DNA of 64,000 nt from an uncultured Clostridia bacterium (GTDB lineage Bacteria > Bacillota > Clostridia > Christensenellales > Aristaeellaceae), in assembly GCA_946414315.1 (NCBI GenBank), contig CAMKNZ010000011.1, positions 1-64,000 of the forward strand, given 5' to 3'. The position numbers and the translations under genes were made by a program. Below the pieces are notes generated by a model, which saw nothing but the letters and a program-made list of their open reading frames with translations, searched no databases and was not told where the DNA came from. The first letter of the stretch is position 1. Every line of letters starts with the position of its first letter. Shown here piece by piece: positions 34,071 to 41,558 of this stretch.

Positions 34071-35831
34071 TCACTTTCCGATGTACTTCATCGCGGTTTC
34101 CGCGGCGATCCGGCCGAAGATGACGATATCCGCCACCGCGTTGCCGCCCAGGCGGTTGCCGCCGTGGACGCCGCCGCAGACTTCGCCTGCCGCGAACAGT
34201 CCGGGAATCGCCTTGCCTTCGGTGTTGATAACCTCCGCAGCCGTATTGATCTTGATGCCGCCCATCGTGTGATGGATACCGGGAGCGATCTTGATCGCGT
34301 AATACGGCGGGGTGGACAGGTCTTCGTTCATACCGGTGGTCCGGCCGAAGTCCGGATCCCGCTGGTTCTTCACGATCTCGTTCCAGTCGGCCAGCGTCTT
34401 CGCCAGCGTCGCCGGATCGATATTCAGCTGTTCCGCCAGGCCTTCGATCGTATCCGCCTGCACGGTAATGCCGCTCTTGACGTATTTCTCGATCGCTTTC
34501 AGGTTGTCCCTCAGTTTCTGGTCAAAGATGATATAGGCGTAGCTGCCTTCCTGCTCCAGTTCTGCGGCGGATACCGCGTCGCGGGTCAGCAGCTCGTTGG
34601 TGAAGCGCACGCCGCTCTGGTTGACCAGGATTGCGCCGTCACCGCGCACGGACTCAGTAATCAGGATGGAAGTCGTCTGTTCGACGGTGGGATGCAGCTG
34701 AATCTGCTCGATGTCCACCAGGTCTGCGCCCAGTTTCTGGGCCATCACGATGCCGTCGCCGGTGGCGCCGGGCGCGTTGGTGGTCACAGTGCCCTTCAGG
34801 TCCGGCCGGTAAGAGGTATACATTTCCTCATTGGCGCCGAATCCGCCGCTCGCCAGGATCACAGCCTTTGCGTTGATGGTATAGGCCGCGTCCGGGCCTT
34901 CCGCCTTCACACCGACAACCTTGCCTTCCCCGTCGGTAATCAGCTCGGTCGCCGCGGTCTCCAGCATAACCTCCACACCCAGCTCATTCAGCTTTGCGGA
35001 GAAGCGGTCCACCAGGTACGCGCCGACGCCGGAGCCGTCCTCAGGAGCGTGAATCCGGTTTACGGAAGCGCCGCCGGAGAAAGAGATCTTCGGCAGGGCC
35101 GCACCGATGGTGTCCAGCCAGTCGATCGCGCCCGCGGAACTGTTGGTCATCACGGCTACCAGGGAAGCGTCGTTCAGCGCATGGCCGCCCTTCATGGTAT
35201 CGGCGGCGAACAGCGCGTTGGAATCCTCGATTCCCTGTTCTTTCTGATAGTGCGTTTCTGATGCGTTCATACCGCCGGTTGCTTTGGTGGTGTTACCGCC
35301 GACATAGGGCATTTTTTCCAGGATCACAAAGTCGACCCCGGCCTGTTTCAGCATGATCGCCGCAGTCATGCCGGCACCGCCCGCGCCGACGATCACGACC
35401 TCGGTATCGATCGTCTTCTCGGCTTTGGGTCCGGTGTCTCCGGTATCCTTACGGTTTGCGTCCAGCACGGCAATGTCCGCACCGGCGCTTTCCAGCGCCT
35501 GGGTTGCCGCGGCGATAATGGCCTTGCTGGTCACCGTCGCGCCGGAAACGGTATCCACGTTCGGCGTCTGGGCTTTCATAATGGCCATCGCCATCTTTTC
35601 CGCCGCAACGCCGCCCAGCTCCGGCGTCTCGCCGGTCGCGTCGACCAGCACGGTCTGGATCTCGTTTTCAGAGACTTTGACCATCACTTTCACGGGTACA
35701 AAGATGCCCTGCGCCTCGCCGCTGTAGGTGCCCGGTGTAAATAGGGGTGCCTCCGGCTGCGCCTCAGAGAAGGCGGCCGCGCAGGTCAGGAGCATCGCCA
35801 GGGTCAGGAACAGGCAAAGAAGCTTTTTCAT
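34071..35831 (-). CDS. Secreted FMN/FAD-dependent reductase (fumarate reductase-like)
   Basis: The 586-residue precursor has a signal peptide (about 21 residues). An N-terminal FMN_bind domain (about 30-115) contains DTVSGATVTSKAI, in which the threonine of SGAT is the expected covalent FMN site added by ApbE. An FAD/succinate-dehydrogenase-like domain (about 140-586) has VVIVGAGGAGMTAA and, near the end, GNRLGGNAVADIVIFGRIAAE. No haem motif is present. Relatives reduce fumarate, urocanate or other enoates outside the membrane. The terminal acceptor cannot be told. It is a single gene with its own strong promoter. Confidence 0.9.
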   Translation of the reverse strand: MKKLLCLFLTLAMLLTCAAAFSEAQPEAPLFTPGTYSGEAQGIFVPVKVMVKVSENEIQTVLVDATGETPELGGVAAEKMAMAIMKAQTPNVDTVSGATVTSKAIIAAATQALESAGADIAVLDANRKDTGDTGPKAEKTIDTEVVIVGAGGAGMTAAIMLKQAGVDFVILEKMPYVGGNTTKATGGMNASETHYQKEQGIEDSNALFAADTMKGGHALNDASLVAVMTNSSAGAIDWLDTIGAALPKISFSGGASVNRIHAPEDGSGVGAYLVDRFSAKLNELGVEVMLETAATELITDGEGKVVGVKAEGPDAAYTINAKAVILASGGFGANEEMYTSYRPDLKGTVTTNAPGATGDGIVMAQKLGADLVDIEQIQLHPTVEQTTSILITESVRGDGAILVNQSGVRFTNELLTRDAVSAAELEQEGSYAYIIFDQKLRDNLKAIEKYVKSGITVQADTIEGLAEQLNIDPATLAKTLADWNEIVKNQRDPDFGRTTGMNEDLSTPPYYAIKIAPGIHHTMGGIKINTAAEVINTEGKAIPGLFAAGEVCGGVHGGNRLGGNAVADIVIFGRIAAETAMKYIGK

Positions 35832-35883
35832 CGGTTTCCCTCCGTTCGATATTGTTCAGTTGTTGGGTTTTTCTTCCAGATAC

Positions 35884-35912
35884 ATCATACTATATTCTTC
35901 AGGCCGGGTCAA
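35884..35912 (-). promoter_or_regulatory. Promoter of the secreted reductase
   Basis: On the minus strand TTGACC (35907-35912), 17 bases and TATGAT (35884-35889) lie about 53 bases before the start codon. Confidence 0.8.
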
Positions 35913-35930
35913 TGAAAGAATATTTAAATG

Positions 35931-35957
35931 AAAGAGACCCCTGATTGCTCAGGGGCT
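35931..35957 (-). terminator. Terminator of the second amino-acid importer operon
   Basis: CCCCTGA (35938-35944) and TCAGGGG (35949-35955) form a perfect stem with a four-base loop. On the minus strand it is followed by TCTCTTTCATTT. It lies 21 bases past the racemase stop. Confidence 0.8.
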
Positions 35958-35978
35958 GACCTTCTGTCGGATAACCGC

Positions 35979-36773
35979 TTATGGTATCTCAATGATTGTT
36001 TCTATTCCAAGCTTCACCCGTCCGGAAATCTTCACGGACAGGATCTTCCCGTTTTCCGCCGCGGCGGACACACGGATCGTTCCGCCCGGCTGTTTCACTT
36101 CGATTTCGGTTTCTCCCGTTCCGTTCCGGAGCGCTTCCGCCGCGCCGACCGCAGCGCTGCCGCTTCCGCAGCCGTGTTCCCATACCAGGCTGCCGCTCCC
36201 GCGGACAAAGACCAGGGGCTGCATATACTGCTCCGCCCGGTCCCACTGGATCAGTCCGATCGCTTCATCCGGCAGCAGGCCCGCGATCTGCCTGAGCAGG
36301 CTTTCCGCTTCCTCTTTTTCAAAAGCCCTGTCGTCGCAGATCAGGTGGGTGATGCCCTCCATCCGGACCGCCGTAAACGGAATGCCGCAGATTGTTTCAG
36401 TTCCGATCTCGGGAACGCCGGGCATTTCCACGGTCCCCTCAAACCCGTCCGCTGTTTTCAGGACCGTACAGCACACCGGATCCTCCGCGCCCGATATTTC
36501 CATCAGGAGCGCTTTCGTTCTGCCTTGCTCCGCTTCGTCCCGGATCAGCCAGGCTGCCGAGGCCATAGCGGCGTTGCCGCAGAACTCCCCGCCCATCAGG
36601 CGGATGGCCGCCACGGCGCCGGATTTCTTCGGCAGTTCCAGATAAGCCACCTGCTCGCTCTGCTTCAGCAGTTCACCGGTCAGCAGCCTTTCATCCGCCG
36701 GATCCGCTGGATCCAGCACCAGGGCGGTGAGGTTGCCGGTAGGATCCAGCAATACGTATCGATAGCTTTTCAT
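35979..36773 (-). CDS. DapF-fold amino-acid racemase/epimerase
   Basis: The 264-residue protein has the two cysteines of cofactor-independent DapF-fold racemases: C65 in GGEFCGNAAM and C202 in EHGCGSGSAAVG. The first motif is GGEFCGNA rather than the MCGNG context usual for diaminopimelate epimerase. The neighbourhood is a polar amino-acid importer, not lysine synthesis. Related divergent DapF proteins include histidine racemases such as CntK. It overlaps the ATPase gene by ATGA, so it is translationally coupled to uptake. I infer that it interconverts L- and D-forms of the imported amino acid; the substrate is not known. Confidence 0.8.
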   Translation of the reverse strand: MKSYRYVLLDPTGNLTALVLDPADPADERLLTGELLKQSEQVAYLELPKKSGAVAAIRLMGGEFCGNAAMASAAWLIRDEAEQGRTKALLMEISGAEDPVCCTVLKTADGFEGTVEMPGVPEIGTETICGIPFTAVRMEGITHLICDDRAFEKEEAESLLRQIAGLLPDEAIGLIQWDRAEQYMQPLVFVRGSGSLVWEHGCGSGSAAVGAAEALRNGTGETEIEVKQPGGTIRVSAAAENGKILSVKISGRVKLGIETIIEIP

Positions 36774-37534
36774 GTCTCCTGCAGTCTCCGGAGGAACTGG
36801 ATCGTCCGCTCGTGCGTCGGATGGTCGATCACTTCCCGCGGATCGCCCTGCTCGATGATCACGCCGCCGTTCATGAACACCACCCAGTCCGAAACGTCCC
36901 GGGCAAAAGCCATCTCATGGGTCACGATGACCATGGTCATTTTCTTCTCTGCCAGTTTCCGGATCACGCGGAGAATCTCCCCGGTCAGTTCCGGATCCAG
37001 GGCGGAAGTCGGCTCGTCGAAGAACAGGATCTTCGGATTCATCGCCAGCGCCCGGGCGATGGACACCCGCTGCTGCTGGCCGCCCGAGAGCTGGTAAGGG
37101 TAAGCGTCCGCCTTATCCGACAGGCCCATCTGGTCCAGCAGCGACAGCGCTTCTTCCTTCACTTCTTTTTCCGCCCGCTTCTGTACCAGCATCGGCGCTT
37201 CCATTACATTCTTCAGCACGGAATAGTGCGGGAAAAGATTGAAGTTCTGAAACACCAGGCCGAACATACCCCGGATCTTCTGCAATTCCGCAGGTGTCCC
37301 GTAGACAGCCTTCCCGTCCACGTCACGTGCAGCATAGTTCCCCAGATAAATCAGGTCTCCGCCGTCCATGGTTTCCAGGAGCGTGGCGCAGCGAAGCAGC
37401 GTGGACTTCCCGCTGCCGCTGGGGCCGATGATGGACAGCACCTGGCCTTCCTCCACCGAAAGGCTCAGGTCGGTCAGCACTTCATTCGTGCCGAAAGATT
37501 TCCGGCAGTGATTGATCTCAAGCAGTTTACTCAT
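36770..37534 (-). CDS. Polar amino-acid ABC transporter ATPase
   Basis: The protein has 254 residues from the ATG at 37534, which has AGGTGA just upstream; a GTG at 37543 overlapping the permease stop is an alternative. Walker [11 protein letters not shown]-loop VFQNFNLFPHYSVL, signature LSGGQQQR and Walker [14 protein letters not shown] define a GlnQ/HisP-type ATPase. It is the third gene of the binding protein-permease-ATPase-racemase operon. Confidence 0.93.
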   Translation of the reverse strand: MSKLLEINHCRKSFGTNEVLTDLSLSVEEGQVLSIIGPSGSGKSTLLRCATLLETMDGGDLIYLGNYAARDVDGKAVYGTPAELQKIRGMFGLVFQNFNLFPHYSVLKNVMEAPMLVQKRAEKEVKEEALSLLDQMGLSDKADAYPYQLSGGQQQRVSIARALAMNPKILFFDEPTSALDPELTGEILRVIRKLAEKKMTMVIVTHEMAFARDVSDWVVFMNGGVIIEQGDPREVIDHPTHERTIQFLRRLQET

Positions 37535-37539
37535 GTCTG

Positions 37540-38187
37540 TCACCTGTAATAACTCAGTTTCTTCTCAAACCGTCCCATGACCCAGCCGACGATCGCATTG
37601 AACAGGAAATAGAAAACGCCGGCGATCACAAAAGGCAGAAAACTGGTCTGAGAATTCGCGATCTGTTTACCGATGGTAAACATCTCCTGATAAGCCACAG
37701 TGAACGCCAGAGACGTATCCTTGACCAACGTCACGATCTCGTTGGTTACCGAAGGCAGAATCCGCTTGATCACCTGGGGCAGGATGATCCGCATGAAACA
37801 CTGGAATCTGCTGTAACCCAGCACTTCCGCCGCTTCATACTGTCCCTGGCTCATGGATTCGATGCCGCCGCGGTAGATCTCCGCGAAATATGCGGCGTAG
37901 TTCAGGGCAAAAGCGATCACCACCGGGATCAGTTTTTCCCGGGATACGCCGATCCCGAAAAGATAATACGGTCCGTAGGTCACCGCCAGCAGCTGCAGCA
38001 TCAGCGGCGTTCCCCGCAGGATAGCGATATATACCTTGGCGATCGAGGAAACGATCTTGTTTTTGCTCATCCGAAGCAGGGATACGATCAGACCCAGCGG
38101 AAGGCTGAACAGCAGCGTCAGAAAAAAGATCGCGCAGGTCCTGCCGAGGCCTTCTCCCATCTTGGTGATCATTGTCAGGATCGACAT
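37540..38187 (-). CDS. Polar amino-acid ABC transporter permease
   Basis: This 215-residue HisM/GlnP-type permease of normal length has five hydrophobic helices and the cytoplasmic loop YEAAEVLGYSRFQCFMRIILPQ that contacts the ATPase. Unlike the permease at 6.9-8.3 kb it has no extra N-terminal domain. It pairs with the ATPase six bases downstream and the binding protein upstream. Confidence 0.93.
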   Translation of the reverse strand: MSILTMITKMGEGLGRTCAIFFLTLLFSLPLGLIVSLLRMSKNKIVSSIAKVYIAILRGTPLMLQLLAVTYGPYYLFGIGVSREKLIPVVIAFALNYAAYFAEIYRGGIESMSQGQYEAAEVLGYSRFQCFMRIILPQVIKRILPSVTNEIVTLVKDTSLAFTVAYQEMFTIGKQIANSQTSFLPFVIAGVFYFLFNAIVGWVMGRFEKKLSYYR

Positions 38188-38212
38188 ACAAAACTCCTTT
38201 AATACTGAAATC

Positions 38213-38239
38213 GCAGGGGCCCGGAACAGGGGCCCCTGC
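38213..38239 (-). promoter_or_regulatory. Intercistronic hairpin between binding protein and permease
   Basis: GCAGGGGCCC (38213-38222) and GGGCCCCTGC (38230-38239) form a perfect ten-base-pair G/C stem with a seven-base loop in the 79-base gap. There is no T-run, so it probably stabilises the upstream message or reduces read-through. It matches the position of the hairpin in the other amino-acid importer operon. Confidence 0.7.
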
Positions 38240-38266
38240 TGAAATGAGCGTCAGTACCGACAGTGA

Positions 38267-39049
38267 TTATTCAGCAGCCTGAAGCAGCGCAAAGTATTCT
38301 TTTTCCAGATTGTACTTTTCCACCAGCTGCAGATAGGTGCCGTCCGCCACGAGCTGCATTACGGCTTCATCCATCTTCTTGCAGATTTCTTCGTCGCCCG
38401 CGCGGTAAAGGATCCCGTACTGCTCGTTGCCCAGTATTTCGTCCAGAATCACAAAGTCTTCGTACTTGGTGACCAGATCCTGCGCAACAGGAAGGTCAAC
38501 AACGACCGCGTCCACGCCGCCGGCATCCAGCTCAGTCGCGCAGACCAGGAAGCTCTCCATGGTGATCGCGGCGCCGCCGTCAAAGGTCTGGGACAGCTCC
38601 AGCTGATCTCCCGCGAGCATGTCTTCACCGGATGTGCCCAGCTGTACCGCAACACGCTTTCCGGCCAGGTCGTCCTTGGAAGCAATGCCGTTGCCTTCCT
38701 TGGTCAGAATCACCTGTTTGTTCTCATAGTAAGGGGTGGAAATCACAAAACCGGCGTCGATCATGGACTGCTTGATCGTCATTCCGGACCAGACGCAGTC
38801 ATGCTCATTGGCGTTCAGGGAATTCTCTTTGTTCTCCCAGTTGACCGGAACGGCTTCGTAATCCAGGCCCAGGATCTTGCAGGCCGCCTGGCAGACTTCC
38901 ACGTCAAAGCCTGCATATTCACCGTTGTCGTCCAGATAGCTGAAGGGCGGGTATTCCGGGTCAATACCCTGTCTGAATGTGTCAGCCAGCGCGATGGAAG
39001 CGCCAAGGCTCAGACACAGCACCAGGACCAGAGCGATCAGTTTTTTCAT
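38267..39049 (-). CDS. Polar amino-acid ABC transporter substrate-binding protein
   Basis: The 260-residue precursor starts at 39049 behind GAGGAGGAAA. The signal peptide is MKKLIALVLVLCLSLGASIALA. The mature SBP_bac_3 domain has FRQGIDPEYPPFSYLDDNGEYAGFDVEVCQAA (read in parts), DCVWSGMTIKQSM and VAVQLGTSGED. Ligands of this family are polar or sulphur amino acids. The racemase in the same operon suggests that the ligand is a chiral amino acid usable in both forms. Confidence 0.93.
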   Translation of the reverse strand: MKKLIALVLVLCLSLGASIALADTFRQGIDPEYPPFSYLDDNGEYAGFDVEVCQAACKILGLDYEAVPVNWENKENSLNANEHDCVWSGMTIKQSMIDAGFVISTPYYENKQVILTKEGNGIASKDDLAGKRVAVQLGTSGEDMLAGDQLELSQTFDGGAAITMESFLVCATELDAGGVDAVVVDLPVAQDLVTKYEDFVILDEILGNEQYGILYRAGDEEICKKMDEAVMQLVADGTYLQLVEKYNLEKEYFALLQAAE

Positions 39050-39085
39050 TACAGTTTCCTCCTCAGGTATCAATTTGATGCTGAC

Positions 39086-39114
39086 ACTCTATCACTTTAC
39101 CGAGCTAAAGTCAA
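39086..39114 (-). promoter_or_regulatory. Promoter of the second amino-acid importer operon
   Basis: On the minus strand TTGACT (39109-39114), 17 bases and TAGAGT (39086-39091) lie about 37 bases before the binding-protein start. It is divergent from the promoter at 39124. Confidence 0.7.
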
Positions 39115-39123
39115 GTTCTTTTC

Positions 39124-39152
39124 TTGCATAATTGCCGTTTTTCCCGTATACT
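39124..39152 (+). promoter_or_regulatory. Promoter of the flavoprotein-exonuclease-kinase-xylanase run
   Basis: TTGCAT (39124-39129), 17 bases and TATACT (39147-39152) lie 33 bases before the first start codon. The two divergent -35 boxes are only nine bases apart. Confidence 0.7.
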
Positions 39153-39185
39153 CTCCTTTGATCAAAGCGACTCCGGAGGATTTTT

Positions 39186-40424
39186 ATGTCAGACATCGTG
39201 GTCATCGGAGGCGGCGCAGCCGGCATGATGGCCGCTGTTTTTGCCGCCCGGGCAGGGGCCGACGTCACCCTGCTGGAAAAGAATGAAAAGCTTGGCAAGA
39301 AAGTCTATATCACCGGCAAAGGCCGCTGTAACCTGACCAACGACTGCGACCGGGATGAATTTCTCTCCCAGGTACCCCGCAATCCGAGGTTTCTTTACAG
39401 CGCGCTGAACTTTTTTGCGCCCCGGGATATGATGACCCTGCTGGAGGAAAACGACTGTCCGGTCACCGTCCAGCGTGGAAAACGGGTCTTCCCTTCCTCC
39501 GAAAAAGCCAGCGACGTGACCAAAGCCCTGACCTCCCTTCTGCGGAAGCTGAACGTCCGCGTCTGCCTGAACGCCGAAGTGAAAACGCTGACCGTTGAAG
39601 GCGGCAGGCTGACAGGCGCCAAACTGAAAAACGGAACGGTCCAGCGAGCGGACGCGGTCATCCTGGCCTGCGGCGGGCTGAGCTATCCTTCCACCGGTTC
39701 TACCGGCGACGGATACCGCTTTGCAGAAGACCTGGGTCATACGGTAACTCCCCGCTCTCCTGTCCTGGTCGGCCTGGAAACGGAAGAAACCTGGCCCCGG
39801 TCATTGCAGGGGCTGAGCCTGCGGAACGTGACGCTGACCCTGTCAAACGGCAAAAAGACGCTGTACACCGAACTGGGTGAAATGCTCTTTACCCACTTCG
39901 GGATCTCCGGGCCCCTGGCGCTGGAAGCCAGCTGTCACCTGCCGGATCCCCCTGCAGGCGCCGGACTGACCGTTGACCTGAAGCCCGGGCTCACCCGGGA
40001 ACAGCTGGACGCGAGGGTGCGCCGGGACTTCTCCGAAGCCGGCAAAAAACAGCTGAAAAGCGTTCTGCCGGGCCTGCTGCCCGCGAGCCTGGCGGAGATC
40101 TTCCCCGGTCTTTGCGTAATCGACGCTTCCCTGCCCTGCAACCAGGTGACCGCCGCCCAACGGGAAAAGCTCCTGGTTATGCTCAAGGCCCTGCCCCTGA
40201 CCGTCAAAGCCCCCCGGCCGATCGACGAAGCGGTCGTTACCCGCGGCGGCGTCAGTATCAGGGAGATCGATCCCGGCGCCATGCGCAGCAAGCTGATCCC
40301 GAACCTCTACTTTGCCGGCGAAATGATCGACGTCGACGCGCACACGGGCGGCTTCAATCTTCAGATCGCCTGGAGCACAGGAGCGCTGGCAGGTGCGTCT
40401 GCCGCAGATCATAATGAATTGTAA
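39186..40424 (+). CDS. NAD(P)/FAD-dependent oxidoreductase, HI0933/BaiN family
   Basis: The 412-residue flavoprotein has the dinucleotide fold DIVVIGGGAAGMMAAVFAA at the start. Then come LLEKNEKLGKKVYITGKGRCNLTN, LACGGLSYPSTGSTGDGYR and a C-terminal AGEMIDVDAHTGGFNLQIAWSTG (read in parts), all characteristic of the HI0933/BaiN family. Members reduce double bonds, for example in bile-acid intermediates, but most are uncharacterised and the substrate here is unknown. It is the first gene of a four-gene + strand run; a GGAGG site precedes the ATG at 39186. Confidence 0.92.
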   Translation: MSDIVVIGGGAAGMMAAVFAARAGADVTLLEKNEKLGKKVYITGKGRCNLTNDCDRDEFLSQVPRNPRFLYSALNFFAPRDMMTLLEENDCPVTVQRGKRVFPSSEKASDVTKALTSLLRKLNVRVCLNAEVKTLTVEGGRLTGAKLKNGTVQRADAVILACGGLSYPSTGSTGDGYRFAEDLGHTVTPRSPVLVGLETEETWPRSLQGLSLRNVTLTLSNGKKTLYTELGEMLFTHFGISGPLALEASCHLPDPPAGAGLTVDLKPGLTREQLDARVRRDFSEAGKKQLKSVLPGLLPASLAEIFPGLCVIDASLPCNQVTAAQREKLLVMLKALPLTVKAPRPIDEAVVTRGGVSIREIDPGAMRSKLIPNLYFAGEMIDVDAHTGGFNLQIAWSTGALAGASAADHNEL

Positions 40425-40443
40425 ATAATGAATTGAGGAAATT

Positions 40444-41445
40444 ATGACTTATATCATCCTGGATCTGGAATGGAACCAGCCGATCTCTTACCAGAGCAAA
40501 GCCTACCGCGAGGTCGGCGACAAACTCATCTTTGAAATGATCCAGATCGGCGCCGTAAAGCTGGACGGAAACCTGAATCCCGCCGATACGATCTCCATTC
40601 CGATCGCGCCGACCCACTATCTGCGCATTCATCCCCGCATCCGCCGCATGACCGGCCTGGATTCCGAGACGCTGGCCGGCGCCCCGGCCTTCCGGGAAGC
40701 CCTGGAGCAGTTCGCCGCCTGGTGCGGAGACGACTACACCCTGCTCACCTGGGGCATCGACGACGTAAGCGTGCTGTACCAGAACATCCATTTCTTCCAT
40801 TGCGAGGATATCCCCCTGCCTCAGCTGTGCGATATCCAGCAGCTCTTCAGCCAGGAGCACAAGCTCAAGGACCGTGCCGGCCTCAAAGCCGCCATGGAAC
40901 TGACCGGCATCGAGCCGGATGAGAACATGTCCTTCCATAACGCCCTAAACGATGCCTGGTATACGGCGCTGGTTTTCCGCACCCTGCCGGATCCTTCCGC
41001 CGTACTGAACTATGCCCGCGAGCCGAAGGAACTGATCCACGGCAAACGTTCCGCCCGCGAAAAGACGCCCGGCGAGGTTTTTGATTCCGTCAAAGACGCG
41101 CTCGAAAGCGAATCCGCAATTCATCCGACCTGCCCGCGCTGCGGAAGGGTTCTGGCGTTGGATGGCGAATATATTAAACAGAGCGCCGATAAATATATTG
41201 CTGTCGCCAGATGTAAAAACCATGGCCGCATCCTGATCCGCCTTCGTTTCCGGATCGATGATGACGGCAAAAAGATCATGACCCGCACCACCGCACCGGC
41301 CACCCATGCGAACGTGGCCTATGTGCATACCAAACAGATCCAGGTGCGCGAACGTCAGGAAAGATATCTGGCGGAACACGGCTCTCTTCCCGACCCGGAT
41401 GAAGAGCTGCTGAACGCGGACGTGTCCAGCATGCCGTTTGATTGA
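40444..41445 (+). CDS. DEDDh 3'-5' exonuclease with C-terminal zinc ribbon
   Basis: The 333-residue protein has an N-terminal exonuclease fold with D7 and E9 in ILDLEWNQ, an Asp in LTWGIDDVSVL and the His/Asp pair in SFHNALNDAWYTA, giving the DEDDh set. It resembles KapD/ERI-1-like enzymes acting on RNA or DNA ends. An additional C-terminal part carries CPRCGRVLALDGEYI and a later C-x-NHG, probably a zinc ribbon that binds nucleic acid. It begins 20 bases after the flavoprotein gene. Confidence 0.88.
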   Translation: MTYIILDLEWNQPISYQSKAYREVGDKLIFEMIQIGAVKLDGNLNPADTISIPIAPTHYLRIHPRIRRMTGLDSETLAGAPAFREALEQFAAWCGDDYTLLTWGIDDVSVLYQNIHFFHCEDIPLPQLCDIQQLFSQEHKLKDRAGLKAAMELTGIEPDENMSFHNALNDAWYTALVFRTLPDPSAVLNYAREPKELIHGKRSAREKTPGEVFDSVKDALESESAIHPTCPRCGRVLALDGEYIKQSADKYIAVARCKNHGRILIRLRFRIDDDGKKIMTRTTAPATHANVAYVHTKQIQVRERQERYLAEHGSLPDPDEELLNADVSSMPFD

Positions 41446-41507
41446 GTATGATCGCCGTGACCCATCCTTGCGGCACTTCGTTTGCAACGATGGACGGCTG
41501 TAATATG

Positions 41508-41542
41508 GGAGGCACGTTACGCACTGAAGTGCGTGTGCCTCC
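41508..41542 (+). promoter_or_regulatory. Hairpin before the nucleoside kinase ribosome site
   Basis: GGAGGCAC (41508-41515) pairs with GTGCCTCC (41535-41542), with an inner ACGCAC/GTGCGT stem and a TGAA loop. It ends two bases before the AAGGAGG site at 41545-41551. No T-run follows. It might stabilise the downstream message or help set kinase translation. Confidence 0.55.
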
Positions 41543-41558
41543 GCAAGGAGGTATCCCC

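Noticed and set aside
34044-35261. A + strand open frame of about 405 codons
   Set aside because: It is antisense to the secreted FMN/FAD reductase, whose motifs are clear, and it crosses the trp promoter region without a recognisable domain.
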